A stretch of DNA of 64,000 bases from Straminergon stramineum (taxonomy: Eukaryota > Streptophyta > Bryopsida > Hypnales > Calliergonaceae), in the NCBI GenBank assembly GCA_963920665.1, contig OY987265.1, positions 14,885,001 to 14,949,000 of the forward strand, in the 5' to 3' direction. Positions 12,476-25,000 of the stretch are shown here, in pieces. The position numbers and the translations under genes were made by a program. The notes under the pieces are model-generated. The model did no database searches. It saw only the letters and a list, made by a program, of their open reading frames with translations, and had not been told where the DNA came from. Positions within the stretch are counted from its first letter, which is position 1; every line of letters starts with the position of its first letter.

Positions 12476-13046
12476 TTAAAGAACTTATACTTTATAACAC
12501 ATTTGTGTTTTGTCCAAAACTCTTGGGTGTTTAGGGTTTAAGCATTGGGGCTTGCCCCTTCTATTAAATTTTTTTTAATTATTTTCATGTGTGTCAATTT
12601 AAATTTTTTTTAAAAGTGAGCACCAAAAAGGTTGAGTGCCTCTGACTAAAATGCTAAGGTAGAAGGCTCAAGAATGGCACATCTAAGGAGAAAAACAAAT
12701 GCGTAGAAGAAATTGGTTGTCCAATGATTTCCAATTTTTTTTGGTAGACAAAGAGATGGAAAAGAAACAAACTGCAATTTAAATTGTAATTTTCTGAATT
12801 AGATACAATTTTACAAAGTGAAGAGTCTATAAGTTGGTATTAATGATCATAGGCTTTAGCAATAATGAATTATCATGTGCCTTTGAAAATAGCAAATCGG
12901 TCCAGAAATAGATGAAGCAAGTGTTCACTAAGGTAGACTAGTCTATTTCTGCCAATTTCCTATAACTGCCATCCTATTCTTGGCCCCATCTCCACCATAA
13001 AACTCACCCAAATCCATTTGCTTCTCTTACAATTTCAGTGCATTAA

Positions 13047-13989
13047 CCCCTAAATGTATTTGACTATGTTTTCACCAAAAACACTCCAAAACTGTCATTT
13101 CTAGTACAAGTACCAAATTTTAGAAAAAATACATTTTTGGACAAATGAAACCATAGGATCTTGTAGTACTTTGGTTTGGGAAGACGTGGAAAAAATTTCA
13201 GAAATTTCCACTGTTTGGATTGCAAGATATTAGTATTTGAAGTGACAAAAAGCCTTTTTTTGGCCCTACAAAAATCCGGGCAGCTTCACTTCACAAGGTC
13301 AGATCATTATACAAAAATGTACAAAATGGTTGTAACTCTTTGAATTCATTCTTCAAATCATGTTGGGTACATGCTTGAAAAATTTTAGATCATTTGGAAT
13401 TGTACAACATATAGGAAAAAATTAGAAAGTAGAAAGAAGTAGAAAATGATCCAAAATACTAAATTGTTAATAATTTATTTATGGAATTGAAAAATGCCAA
13501 TCCCAATTGTAATAATGTTGTAATGAACAATCTACACCTCACATTTTTATTTTTTTTCAAAAATATTGAAAATTGAGTTAAATAAAGGTCTTCAAAGTTT
13601 ATTTTAGAGTAGAGATTCCATTACTACTCACAAACTACTCACAACTAAAACTCTTCATAACTTTCATTTCATAAATCAAAATGAAATGATTCAAAGCTTT
13701 CTACGTACATATAAATCTAGAAAACCAATTTCAAATTTTTATTTAAAAAAAAAATGATTTTTAAAGAATTTTTTTGCTGCCTGGGCTGCCCGCCAAGCAA
13801 TGAAAACTACATATCATACAATAACTTTTTAACCATGTATTCAAAAGTTATGAAAATTGTTGAGCCTTAAAACTACTCCTCGGGCACATGTTGTGTGAAA
13901 ATTTCAAAGAAAAAAAATAAAAATTCCATTCGTAGTGAGCTGCCCCAAATTGCCATGTTTCCAATAAACATTGTTTGATCCTTTAGGGG
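13047..13989 (-). mobile_element. TTAA-type non-autonomous element, about 950-bp family (copy 2)
   Basis: Inverted relative to the other two copies. It is flanked by intact TTAA at 13043-13046 and 13990-13993. The plus-strand left end is CCCCTAAATGTATTTGACTA, matching the right ends of copies 1 and 3 in reverse. Non-coding. Confidence 0.88.
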
Positions 13990-13993
13990 TTAA

Positions 13994-16900
13994 TTCTAAC
14001 TTGGTTAACGTGTCAGTTTTTGATTGGTGGATACTCCGATGCTAATAGGTACATATAATGGTGGTTACAGGTTCAGGATAGGACATTTATAACTCTAGAC
14101 TAGTGGCAGTTTTATAATTTAGGACAGACCACTTTAGAAATTCATAGAAATTACAAATATTATCGTAAAATTATAATTCCACTTGGGTTTGATTTGTGAA
14201 ACATGTGCACACCTCTGAAAAATATGTGCCCTTCCTAGAGTTGGTCCTAATATACTCAGATTGCGAATCAGGGTGGTAATAGGTTGGTCTACCTTATGTT
14301 CACAAAAGTTTCATAATGTGGGTATAGAGAGTCCTAAATCGAGCAAGAGAAATTTGTACTTGAAATTTATATTTATCATTTCTTTCTCATAGTCATCTTG
14401 AATTTTGTGTTCCCAATTAAATAATGCATTCATGATTAGTGAATCACACATAATAATAGTCCAAAAGCATTGCTCACTAGTCACTACCTTAAAATCATGC
14501 ACTTGGCAGGTTGTTTTTTTCTGACACCATGGAGCAAGAATCCAGTGTAATGGCACAGTCACAGTGGTTTAAATTTGGAGAGACCATCCTCCATTCTCTG
14601 CCTGCTGTATTGCTACAGTGCAAAACAAAAACACTGGCACTTGCAGTCATATTTTCCTATCTCAAAAAAATGGTATCCATTTCAACACCTACATGCTTTG
14701 TGCATGGGCCGCTCCTATGGTAGCTTCAAAATGCCAGCTCCATTTAAGGACCTCCTCCTACATTGATGGTCCTCTCCAATTCTGCCACCCTTGATTGACT
14801 GCAATGTCATGATTTCTTGGTTTGCCATTGATCGAATGACAAGTGCATCCATGTCTGAAGACAACCAAAATGCTCGAACACATAACTTACATTGGAATGC
14901 TGGGTAACTGTACAGTACTGACATGAATGGTGCCAGCTTTCTTTCTCAGCTGAGTCCACCCAAACCAATGCGTATTTTTTCACTTTTGATGAAGTGCCAA
15001 AGTGGTTATATAAAATGTTACAGCGGTGCTCCAAATTTCAACATTCATCCACATATTGGATATTAAATATCACATTAACACACATCACATGTCCATGATT
15101 TTGTTTTCATCCATGACCTCGTGATTTCATTCAAGATTCTTTTTAATTCAAAGTTTTTTGGAGAAAATCTTCATGGTTTGTTGCCATTTTTAGCCAAATG
15201 ATTTTTTTCTAGTACAATTCAACACCAAAAAAACAAAAAAAGACTTGTTGTTGATGATGGTGAAGTACTCAAACCAAATGGCGTGGTTAGAGGTTTGTTA
15301 TTTAGGGGCAATAAGTTTACCTTGTGTGAAATTAGCTTCTCATCTTGACAAAAAACCCTTGCATTGTGTTTCCTTAACACACTTATTGGTTTTTTTTTAA
15401 GAAGTATATAAAGAGTGCAAACTACGAGGGAAGTGCACTCATAGTCAACACTAATAGCAACTAAGCATACTTAGAGCATCTCTACCAAGCCACATAATAC
15501 TAGCCCAATAAGGAATTTAGAGTGGCTGGCTTTCTTTCTCCTTCCCAATGCACCAACTAGCAGCTTTGCATATTTTCAACATCGAGTGTTTCAAATTTTT
15601 GGCCCCACAGTTCAACTTGCCATGCATCACAGGCTTAACATCAAGATCAAGTTTGGGGGTATTGTTTTCGGCATCTAATATGAAGTTCTAGGCATTCAAA
15701 CTCTTGATTCTCCGTTGAAATTCATAAATTTTGTAGTTGTTGGAGGCTTGGTTACTACACAAGACTTTCAAGCTTGAAGGGAGTATTCTTCATACTATAT
15801 ATGAAATTGATTTTATTGTGTATTGGTGGAGATGCTCTTAGAACATCTACAATTGGAGGCCTTCTAATTGGGATTGTATTGGTATAGTCAGACTACTTAA
15901 TAAGTCCTTGTAGTTGACAAGAATAATCCTCAACTTTAATTCAAAATCTATCTCGGTTGCTAGGGGTTTGTTAGAGTCGCTTTGTCGATTTACAACAATG
16001 GAGCAACAAGAGAGAACAAAGCATTTCCTTGTTTGAGAAGTTCTTCCCTTTGTCTAGGACTAGTTATTGTTATGATATCATTGGTTGGTTGCATGCGGAA
16101 CTTCTTTGTAGGCACAACAAATATGTTGAATTTGACGTGCGAGGGTATTTGAATGCCAAGCTTGTGAAAGTAGAAGGTGTGCTAATGGATTTATCAAGGT
16201 TAGGTTTCTATGAATGACATCCTATGTATTATTGCCAAGCATATTGTTAGTCTCAACTGAAGATGTTCTTACCATTTTGATAAATAGATTTTTTTAATAT
16301 ATTTTTGGCAAGTGAAAGAAGATTCCATCTCACTTTAGTATGCATCATTTGGACAATATACGAGTAAGTTACAAAATTTTTAAGTATTGATTTTAGGGGT
16401 ACCAAAAATCAACACAAGGCTCTCCTAGACTCTCATGTTCTAATTGTGTACACCTAGTCTCTTCAATGTTTAGATTGTATTGCTTTTTCAAACAAATGGA
16501 GATGTTGTACTTTGGACAATTATGACTAAGGTAGGAGGCTTAAAAACTACTCATTTAAAGGTTGGTTTGCCTTTTTCACGTGTTTACTTGGATGTAGTGT
16601 TTTTAGTTCATTTTTTAGACAAAGAGAAATAGATGAGGAATGTAACACGAGTGATTTCATATTTTTTGAAGCATTAATGAATTGCTTATGAATTTTCAAA
16701 CAAGTTCTATCGTAAGCACCTACTTATGACCCTAGGTCTTCCATATTGAACCATTCACTTGCAACTTGTAAAGAGACATGGGAAAATCAAAGAGAATGAC
16801 TGGCTCTTGTAATAAATAATATTTTTTTCCTCGATCCATTCAATGACTACAGAGGTCAATTTAAAGACCACCTCATGTCCATTTTAGACCAAATCATTGG

Positions 16901-19900
16901 GGTGGTTTTTAATACCAAATCAATTTTTGAGCCTCTACCTATAGTGTACATACCTTACTCCCTCTTTTTGCAATGAATCTTCTTCCTTGACATGTTTCAA
17001 AATAATCTAAGAGTAAATTAGTATGTGTTCATCATTATTATTCAATTATAATTATTTCTATAGATGCAAGTCTCTCTTTCATTTACTTAAGAAGAAATAA
17101 AAAATATTGATCTACATACCAACTACGAATACAATAATGAAGAATATATTGGCAAAGTTTTCTAACTATGGTAGAGAGTGCCAAAACTACTTGTTCTTAA
17201 AGAATGCAAAAGTTTTCAATGTACATAAAGTATATTTTTTAAAGTGGTGACATTTTTTTGAGCATCCTTCAATTCTAACTTCAAAAAATAATAAAATAAA
17301 AAAGAGACTTCTGAAACTATGAAGAAAAATGAGTTACATGTACCTTCTACTTTTCTTTCAAAATAATAATTGCTTTGAGGTGTGTAACCCCTTTGAAAAT
17401 TCAAATCAAAGTATATGATACCCCACTTACGTTATTTGGATACAATAGTAAATGTTAGCGTTGGTCATTTCACATTCAAATATCTTATACTGAGCAAGGT
17501 GTACAAACACACTAGACAAAAGCTTTGGAACAAGCAAAGTAGACTTCAATTAAAGACCAATTGTAACAAAATAACAAATTCTTGAAAAGTTTTATAAATA
17601 TTTCATTATTGACAGACATGCTTTGGTTATATCTAGCAAGGTTATTGAATTAGGTTTTTTGAAGTGCAAATCATACTTGTTTGAATGTTTTCATTTTGAA
17701 CTGGCTACTTGAAAAAAATAAACCTATCCATTCATAACTAAGATAAGATGAAGGCACCTATTACTAATTAGTGTTCCATTGCCAATGAAGAGGGTATCTC
17801 AAATTTATGAGGTTGGGGCTCACCTCAATTTTTAAAAAATGGCACATATCTCTCATCTTGCATGCCATGGCATGTCTAGGTACTAAAGTGCCATGACTTT
17901 AAGTGAGTGGTTTTGGAAGACTCTAGACATTGGACATGGGTTCAAACCAACTTTTGGCTTTCAAAATTCCCAGTAATTTTAGTTCAAGCTATAAAATTAC
18001 CAAAGTTTTTGCATTCCCCATCATTTCTATCATTGCACTCTTGAAAATATTTGCTTCCCCTTGCACAACTCCAAATCATATTCAGAATTGCTTATTTGAT
18101 CAATTATGGGTACCTTCACTTTAATTGCACCCAATTAGGAACCTTTTCTAAATTTACCCTATTGATTCTTGTCTAAAATGTACAATCTCTATTTATAATA
18201 GCCTAGAAAATTATTTTCAACACTTTGAAAATTTGTAGTAACTGTAATCATAAAAAGTTCAAAGACGCACAAGAAGAGATTCTTGGATACCATAATGACT
18301 TTCAATAAGATCCCAAAAAAAATTAGGAAATTTAGTAATAGGAACAATTGCTTATTCACTTGCAACTAGATAATTATAGATACTAACCTTAGAGTGTCTT
18401 TAGTCCAGTCCACCAATTGCCCCTCCAAATAAACTACTAATTTTGTATTGGTTTATAATTATAATTGGATTTTTTTTATTATTGGAAGTGCATTCCAATG
18501 TACTTTGAATAGGTATAAATAATCTCAAATTTAGACATTTGACAATGAAAAAAAAATGCTTCTAAAGCTAGCTAAAAGACAAAAAATATAGAGGTCGTAA
18601 CAAATCATGCTTATGAAAGCACATTGCACTTTACATCTTGACAAACAAGTTACAAGTACATGCAATTACCTTGTGTAAAATCTAAAGTTCTATCACAATT
18701 TTCTTTATTGTCTTCTTTTCAAATAAATCGTTAGTTCCAAAGTAATCATTGGGATTAACCCCTAAAGACTATACACTTATAATCAACATTGTCCAAAATG
18801 TGACACCTACAATTAGAACAAAATACATCACAAAAACATAGATATTGATTTCACAAGATGTACTCAATCCAAATAATGAGATTCTAAAGTATGAGATATT
18901 AATGTTGATTATTGGAACACCTTGATATTCTACTTTGAAAATTCATAACTTCCTTATACAATGTCCATAGAATGCATGCTAAAGTGTGTTGCAATCCTCT
19001 TTCAATTGCCAATAATATCCAATAAAAGTATTTATATCTAAGAATAATATCCATGCTTGATTGTAATTAGTAACAATTATAGATGTGCTATGAAATATGT
19101 CTTCTACAACTTTTTTGAGGTTTTACCACAAGAATGGCCTATGCAAATTATTTCTTTAAGAGCAAATATGAAAGAAAAATATCATCAATCCCTACAGTTT
19201 GAAGGCTTTTTCCCCATTAAAACCCAATCAAAATTGCCAATTCTATTGCAAAGATCAATTTTTTTTTAAAATGTCTATTTCATATATTTAACTATGGGAT
19301 CTTATACTAGAATAGTATAAAAATGTGAGGAAGAAGTTTAAGAAGCTTTGACCATGTAGCTTGCAAGCTATTTGCATTTAAAATAAAGATAATAGGTTAT
19401 TCTACACCTTATATGACTAGGAATAGATTATAAGACTTTAAAATTTCTTAGCTTAAACATTTAGCACTATTGATATTGAATTAAAAAAAGTATATGTTGA
19501 AGAATTGAGTTGAAAGTTTAGGAATAAAATTCAATAAAAGCAAACTTAATTTTCATTCTTAAAATAATTTACAAAATATAAGTAGGAACAAAATTAAAAG
19601 AAAAATTGCTTCATTAATAGCTCTACAATGGCATTGAAACACACTAATCTCATTAGTGAGATTGTTCTAGTAAGCATATTAACCTCCATGAAAAAGAAAA
19701 GATTGTGTTTGGACAAGTGAAAGCATGCTAATAGGAGCCAACTTGGACGTAATGATTGTTATTTTGATTGAAATTTGAAATTTGAAGTATCAAAATTGTA
19801 AACTCTCTTAAAAGAGTTGCAATACTATATACAAGCAATATCCATATATCTTATCTATAAATATGATAGTATTCTAGAATGTTTATAAATGCAATATGGA

Positions 19901-20509
19901 CAAAATACCATGTCTGACCAATCCTTTTTAGCCCTTATGTGCTTAAAAATAAAATGAGTTTTATATCACTATGGATGAGATTTAGAGGTTGTCATTGTCC
20001 TTGTCTTTAAATCAAAATAAGAAATACTTCAAATTTTGTTTTCCACTCTTCTATGATGTACATGGTGTAAGTTATGCAAAATTTTCAAAATCCTAAGCAC
20101 TATCAAGTAAGTAATCCTAACACCGTTTAAGGAGATCAACTAAGGTCTACCGGTAGCTCCTATTAGTGTGCTTCCCCCTTAATGCAATTGTTTACTTTAT
20201 ACAAAAAAAATTCACCAATTTGCTAAAACCAAAAGATGTTTGCTATTTTTCATGAAGGAGATTTTCATTTTTCATTTTTCTATTGGGTCAAAATAGCCAT
20301 ATTCCTGTTGTATTTCAAGACCAACGGACAAGTTTTACCTAGGTATCACCTACTTTTGATACAAATATCACCCAAGTATCATATGAGTATTGAAGAAATA
20401 GCTGGCTACTTCTCCAAAATGATTAAGAAAAACAAAAAATTGTTTGGATGCGTCTACCTTACAATGTGGAATACATGTTTCGGCAACATTCAAATGCTGC
20501 ATAGAATTT
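13994..20509. other. AT-rich intergenic, no gene recognised
   Basis: Long AT-rich tract. At 14500-15050 the composition is more balanced and short frames occur on both strands, possibly an old coding fragment. At 18755 there is a candidate TTAA element end. Near 15300 TATTTAGGGG resembles an element end without a partner. Confidence 0.5.
18759..18830. mobile_element. Possible left end of a TTAA-type element
   Basis: TTAA (18755-18758) is followed by CCCCTAAAGACTATAC, matching other element ends. No matching right end was found within a plausible distance, so it is either a fragment or a coincidence. The right limit given here is arbitrary. Confidence 0.3.
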
Positions 20510-22027
20510 GAGTAAACATGCAACATTGTTCCAATCCGCTTCCAAGGCAGGCTGGTCATATATTTAGCCCAACTCCCAATCGTCCCAGAGTCTAATGTTG
20601 GCTCAACAACTATAAGCGAATGCGAGCGGAAGCCACCACTGAAGCTTCTTCCACGTTCCTAGAATCATACATTAGATAGAATCTCTCAGAACGAGACTGC
20701 ATGCTAGATCAGGGGTTCAGTACTTAACTGATTTTAGTCACCAGTCCTGCTTGTTTCAAGTCAATGGCTACCAAATTGCAACTGAACCAATCCAATTGCA
20801 AACCAAAAGAACTGATTGGTTACTGAGAAAATTTTCTCAGTAAACAGACAGTTCGTTTGGTTTGCATAATAGGAGTCTTACGTTCAGTGTTTGATTATAC
20901 TTGAAAATCGAGTCCTACTCCTCGACATTAAAAAGCTACATCTATAGTGCAATATTCTTGTAGAATTCAGATCAACATACGTAGCAAATGCACATTCCTT
21001 CCATATCCTCAAAAATTGGTAATGTTGTGCACACATTTGATTGGACAACTTTCACATGCCAAGTAGTGGACAAACATGAGCAGTAATGGCACTAATAGGA
21101 GCTTGTTTTTCCATACAAGACATCCATCACAGTGGGTCGAGTTTATTCTTACTCTCTGATTTGCATGATTGCTACAAACTTCAGTATAGCATGCTTCTCC
21201 TTCCTCAAAAGTGTTGACCTCTTCATCCACAATCCTTAAATGGCCTTCTTCAGGCCATCTCTGATGCCCCAAACAGAAGCTAACAAGATCATTGTGCCCA
21301 GATTGTCAGCTGCACAAAATTTCCTAGGGCTTAGTTTGAACTTGCCAAAAGCGTTTTCTAGGAGAATGATTTCTGCAAATTCAAAATTGCACTAACAAGA
21401 TCACTCTCAACAAATACAACCTATTTTCACAAGAGTTTCTCTCAGAGTGAGTTTCAACTGTTAGCAAGGATTTTTGTTCGGACACCTCCACCACATGCAC
21501 GGACACTCATGTATGTAAGAGGTCCCTCATGTGGCTTCGAGCTTCAACTTTTCACCTCTAGAAATTGTAGAGCTTAAATCATCTCAAAAAGCAGACTAAA
21601 TCCTACTAATAAATCCCACTTCCTAGACAATCCGATATCAACAGACTCACCATGCTCAACAATCTGGCCCAAAAAAATTGAGCTTGTACAAGGACGGAAG
21701 CTAAACTAAAAAGACTTGTTCTGATAATTGGTCAGGAACCATAAAGCAAGGTAAATACCCACTGTGTGATGTAATAATGAGGTCCAATAATTTAGCAGAC
21801 GAAACTCTGTTGAAGTTGCTGAGGAAATTGTACACCATTTGTTACTGAAGATGCAGGGTAGCTGATGCACCACTTTCCGTGGAGAACGGCATCACGACTA
21901 CCGCACCTTGCTGGGCAGGAAACTCTTCAACCTACGTAGCAAAAGTTTGTTCAAAAGATGACACGGTAGTAGTGGAACATTGATGGCTACTACTCTGATT
22001 GCAGGATTGATGCTCAAATAAGTTTCA
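20510..22027. other. Gene-island DNA downstream of PRMT4, possible 3' UTR or ncRNA
   Basis: Between the PRMT4 stop at 22028 and about 20.5 kb the DNA stays clearly less AT-rich than the intergenic tracts and is free of the local MITEs. Only short frames are present (for example 21272-21009 minus, 87 codons) and none resembles a known family. It may hold the 3' UTR with a spliced tail, a non-coding RNA, or a decayed neighbour. I cannot choose between these. Confidence 0.3.
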
Positions 22028-25000
22028 CTAGAGCAGCGAGGAAGAAGTAACCTGCTGCTGTTCTTGTTGAGAACACCCATCTGCAGATGACTGCGTCATA
22101 CGATAATACGGTTCTTTCAAATCCAGCTTGGCTTTGGATGTTTGCAGCACTCCGCATCTTGAGCCTGGTAACATTGAGGACGCTACATGGAAACTTCACA
22201 GTCAGTACCACATGTGACCTAATCAAAAATCCCATAGAATGAGAAAACTCTCATTTCAAGTTTCTTGAGCTGATATGTGAAATTAACCCCGAAAGGACCA
22301 AGGATCTATGGTTTGAAAATGGGTACATCATATTGTGAAAAAATATAATTCCGATGGGACCAAATTTATATCAACGTACATTGAACGCGTTGACCAAAAA
22401 CAAACAAACAGATTGAACCAAAAAATTCCACATACGACCTACTCAGAAAACGTGAGGCTCCAAGCTGGACCTCTGGTTCACGAGGTGTTACAGTTTCCAA
22501 TTATTCATGTATGCAAAGAACTCAACTGAATGGTATTAGAACTGGAAAGCTAATTACCAGACATAGTGAGGTGAATCGTATAGCTTTGGGAACTGTGTGC
22601 AACCAAATGAAGACGTCCAGTAATAGGTTGACCGGTCAGCACATACAGAGGTTGTGAAAGTACACAACGAATCTGGTACCAATGCGTGGTCGGGGCCCCA
22701 GGAGCCGTTGTTAACCATCTCTGAGAAGTACTGTCAGAGGATTTAAACCGTTAGTGAAGCAGTGAGAAACCCAACATATACTTAAATATCTCTGTATGAT
22801 GAGAAGAAAAATAACTCTGTTCTTAAGCCCAACGTGAATGAAGAATCTGTTTGGGTGTAGTTCTACGTACTAGACGCATATGTCTATATGATAGAAGTCA
22901 GATAAGTCCTACCTGCCATCAAATAGTACATCAAACCAGCATGCCAAACCGTGCACACGTGCAGCAACTGCTGACTTAAACTCCAGAGGAACGTCTATTT
23001 CATAGAGATCTTCCTCCTATCAGATACCAAAACTTGGTGTCAGCATGTATTACCAGCAATGAAACTCTTGATTGAGTCGATAAGGTGTGTATCTCTAAAA
23101 AACATCTCTTGAAAGGAGCCCAATAAGTTAGAGGATACTACAACGGTTAGGGTCCTGGACGCGTTTCCCATACTGACCTTCGTAACCAACAGCAACGTTG
23201 TTGGGCTTCTTAGAAAGTGGTGTAAGCATGACCTGGCTAAATGTCTATGGCTACTGATCTTTGAATGAAAATGCGGGTTAATCTACTGTCACTTATAGTG
23301 GTCAACAACCTCCCACTTCGAAATTGCATAAGAAATTCATTGTGTGAGAAAATTTAGATATCAGCAGATTTGGACTCTTGTATCCAAAGATGTATGCACA
23401 GCTCAATACATCTCCCAAACATCATACTCCTCCATATGTTAAAGCGATTAAAGTGACGCAAAGAGTATCCTATACCTTGACACTAACATCGACTACATAG
23501 TCCATTAAGAAAAATACTACCCTGACCAGAGCTGATGCAAAAGTACGAATGAAAACATCTGGATACCTTCGCAGTTAGGAAGTCAATATTGTGGACAATA
23601 GGTTGTGCAATCAGTAATCTTGGATCAAATGCATCTACCACAGGCTGCACAAAATACAAGGAAAAACTTAAGAATATTAAACGAGAATATCACAGCAGAG
23701 AATAAAAACACGTTCCTGATCTTCTCAAAAACGTACCGTCAAAGCAGAAGAAGCTAACGTTGGCTAAAATTGATGGGAGACATGACAGGTACGAGGACTA
23801 TCAAACCATAACAGAAACGATTTGAATCTACACTCTAGATATTAACCGCACCTGTGAGAAATAACCTTCAAATGCAGTGTCACGCAGCGGCGTGAGATCC
23901 ACTCCATAGTAGCTTTGCTGCTGCCAGAACAAAGCCTGCAAATGACAACAGTTCACCTCATCATCTACTGTCGCTTGAGCGAAACTAGACAATACATTCC
24001 AGCTCCCAAAACCTCATACCAAGAAAAAAAGAGTTCAAAGCTTTGGTAGACATTCCCATGCTCGTCAATTTACCTCGTACTACTAGATAGGTAGGTTTGC
24101 TCTATCAAGGTACCTTATTTGCAATTTCACCGTAGAGATATTCATCACTGAAGGGGGCCAAATGTATTCTGCCAGCAGCACACAATAATAATAACATTAC
24201 AGCCAAATCTCATACAGTCAAACATCCATTAATGGACACCGCATTATAAGCTATATCATCCATATTACTCGTTTTCTTGGTACTCCCAATTGAGTGCTAA
24301 GAGCTTGACATTTCTGTACTCCAATTTGTGTTAGGTGTGCATGAACAAGCTCTCAAATTTTTAGGGTAAAATGAAATGAAGATTGAACATTAGATATGAA
24401 AGAACGGTTAAAAACGGATGTAAGAAAAGCTAGCAAGTAATAATTAATAGCAGATATTAATAGTATCAGTTTCAATCCATTTTCGTGGGCGCTGCTGTTG
24501 GAAAAAAGACAGATAGATCAGAGCATAAAAATCACCTTCCTCTGGAGGGAAACATTTTGCCATTTGGCACCAAGAATTTATCACGAGCAATAATATATGA
24601 TTCCAGCATTCGCTCATTCACCAACAACGTCCCTACACAGACATCCAGAACCACCATCACTACACTTATAATGATATTTAGTGATGGTAACACTAATTAT
24701 GATATCTAACACTAATGCCCATCACCCTAACAGAAACGTCAACTACACACTTGATTAGATGTTCATGAATAATGTGACCCACATATAAGGGGGTAAGTAA
24801 CACTATTGAGTGACTAGCATCAAATATCAACATTAGTTTACCAAACATAGATGAGTATTTCCACTTGGAAAGCTAAACCTCATACGAGGATATCAATATA
24901 ATACATGGACAGCACATGAAACAACCGTAACTAAATTGTTATGATTCTAGCTCATCTACACGGAGAGCTACGATTACGATGCTCTCGCCCACACATTTAT

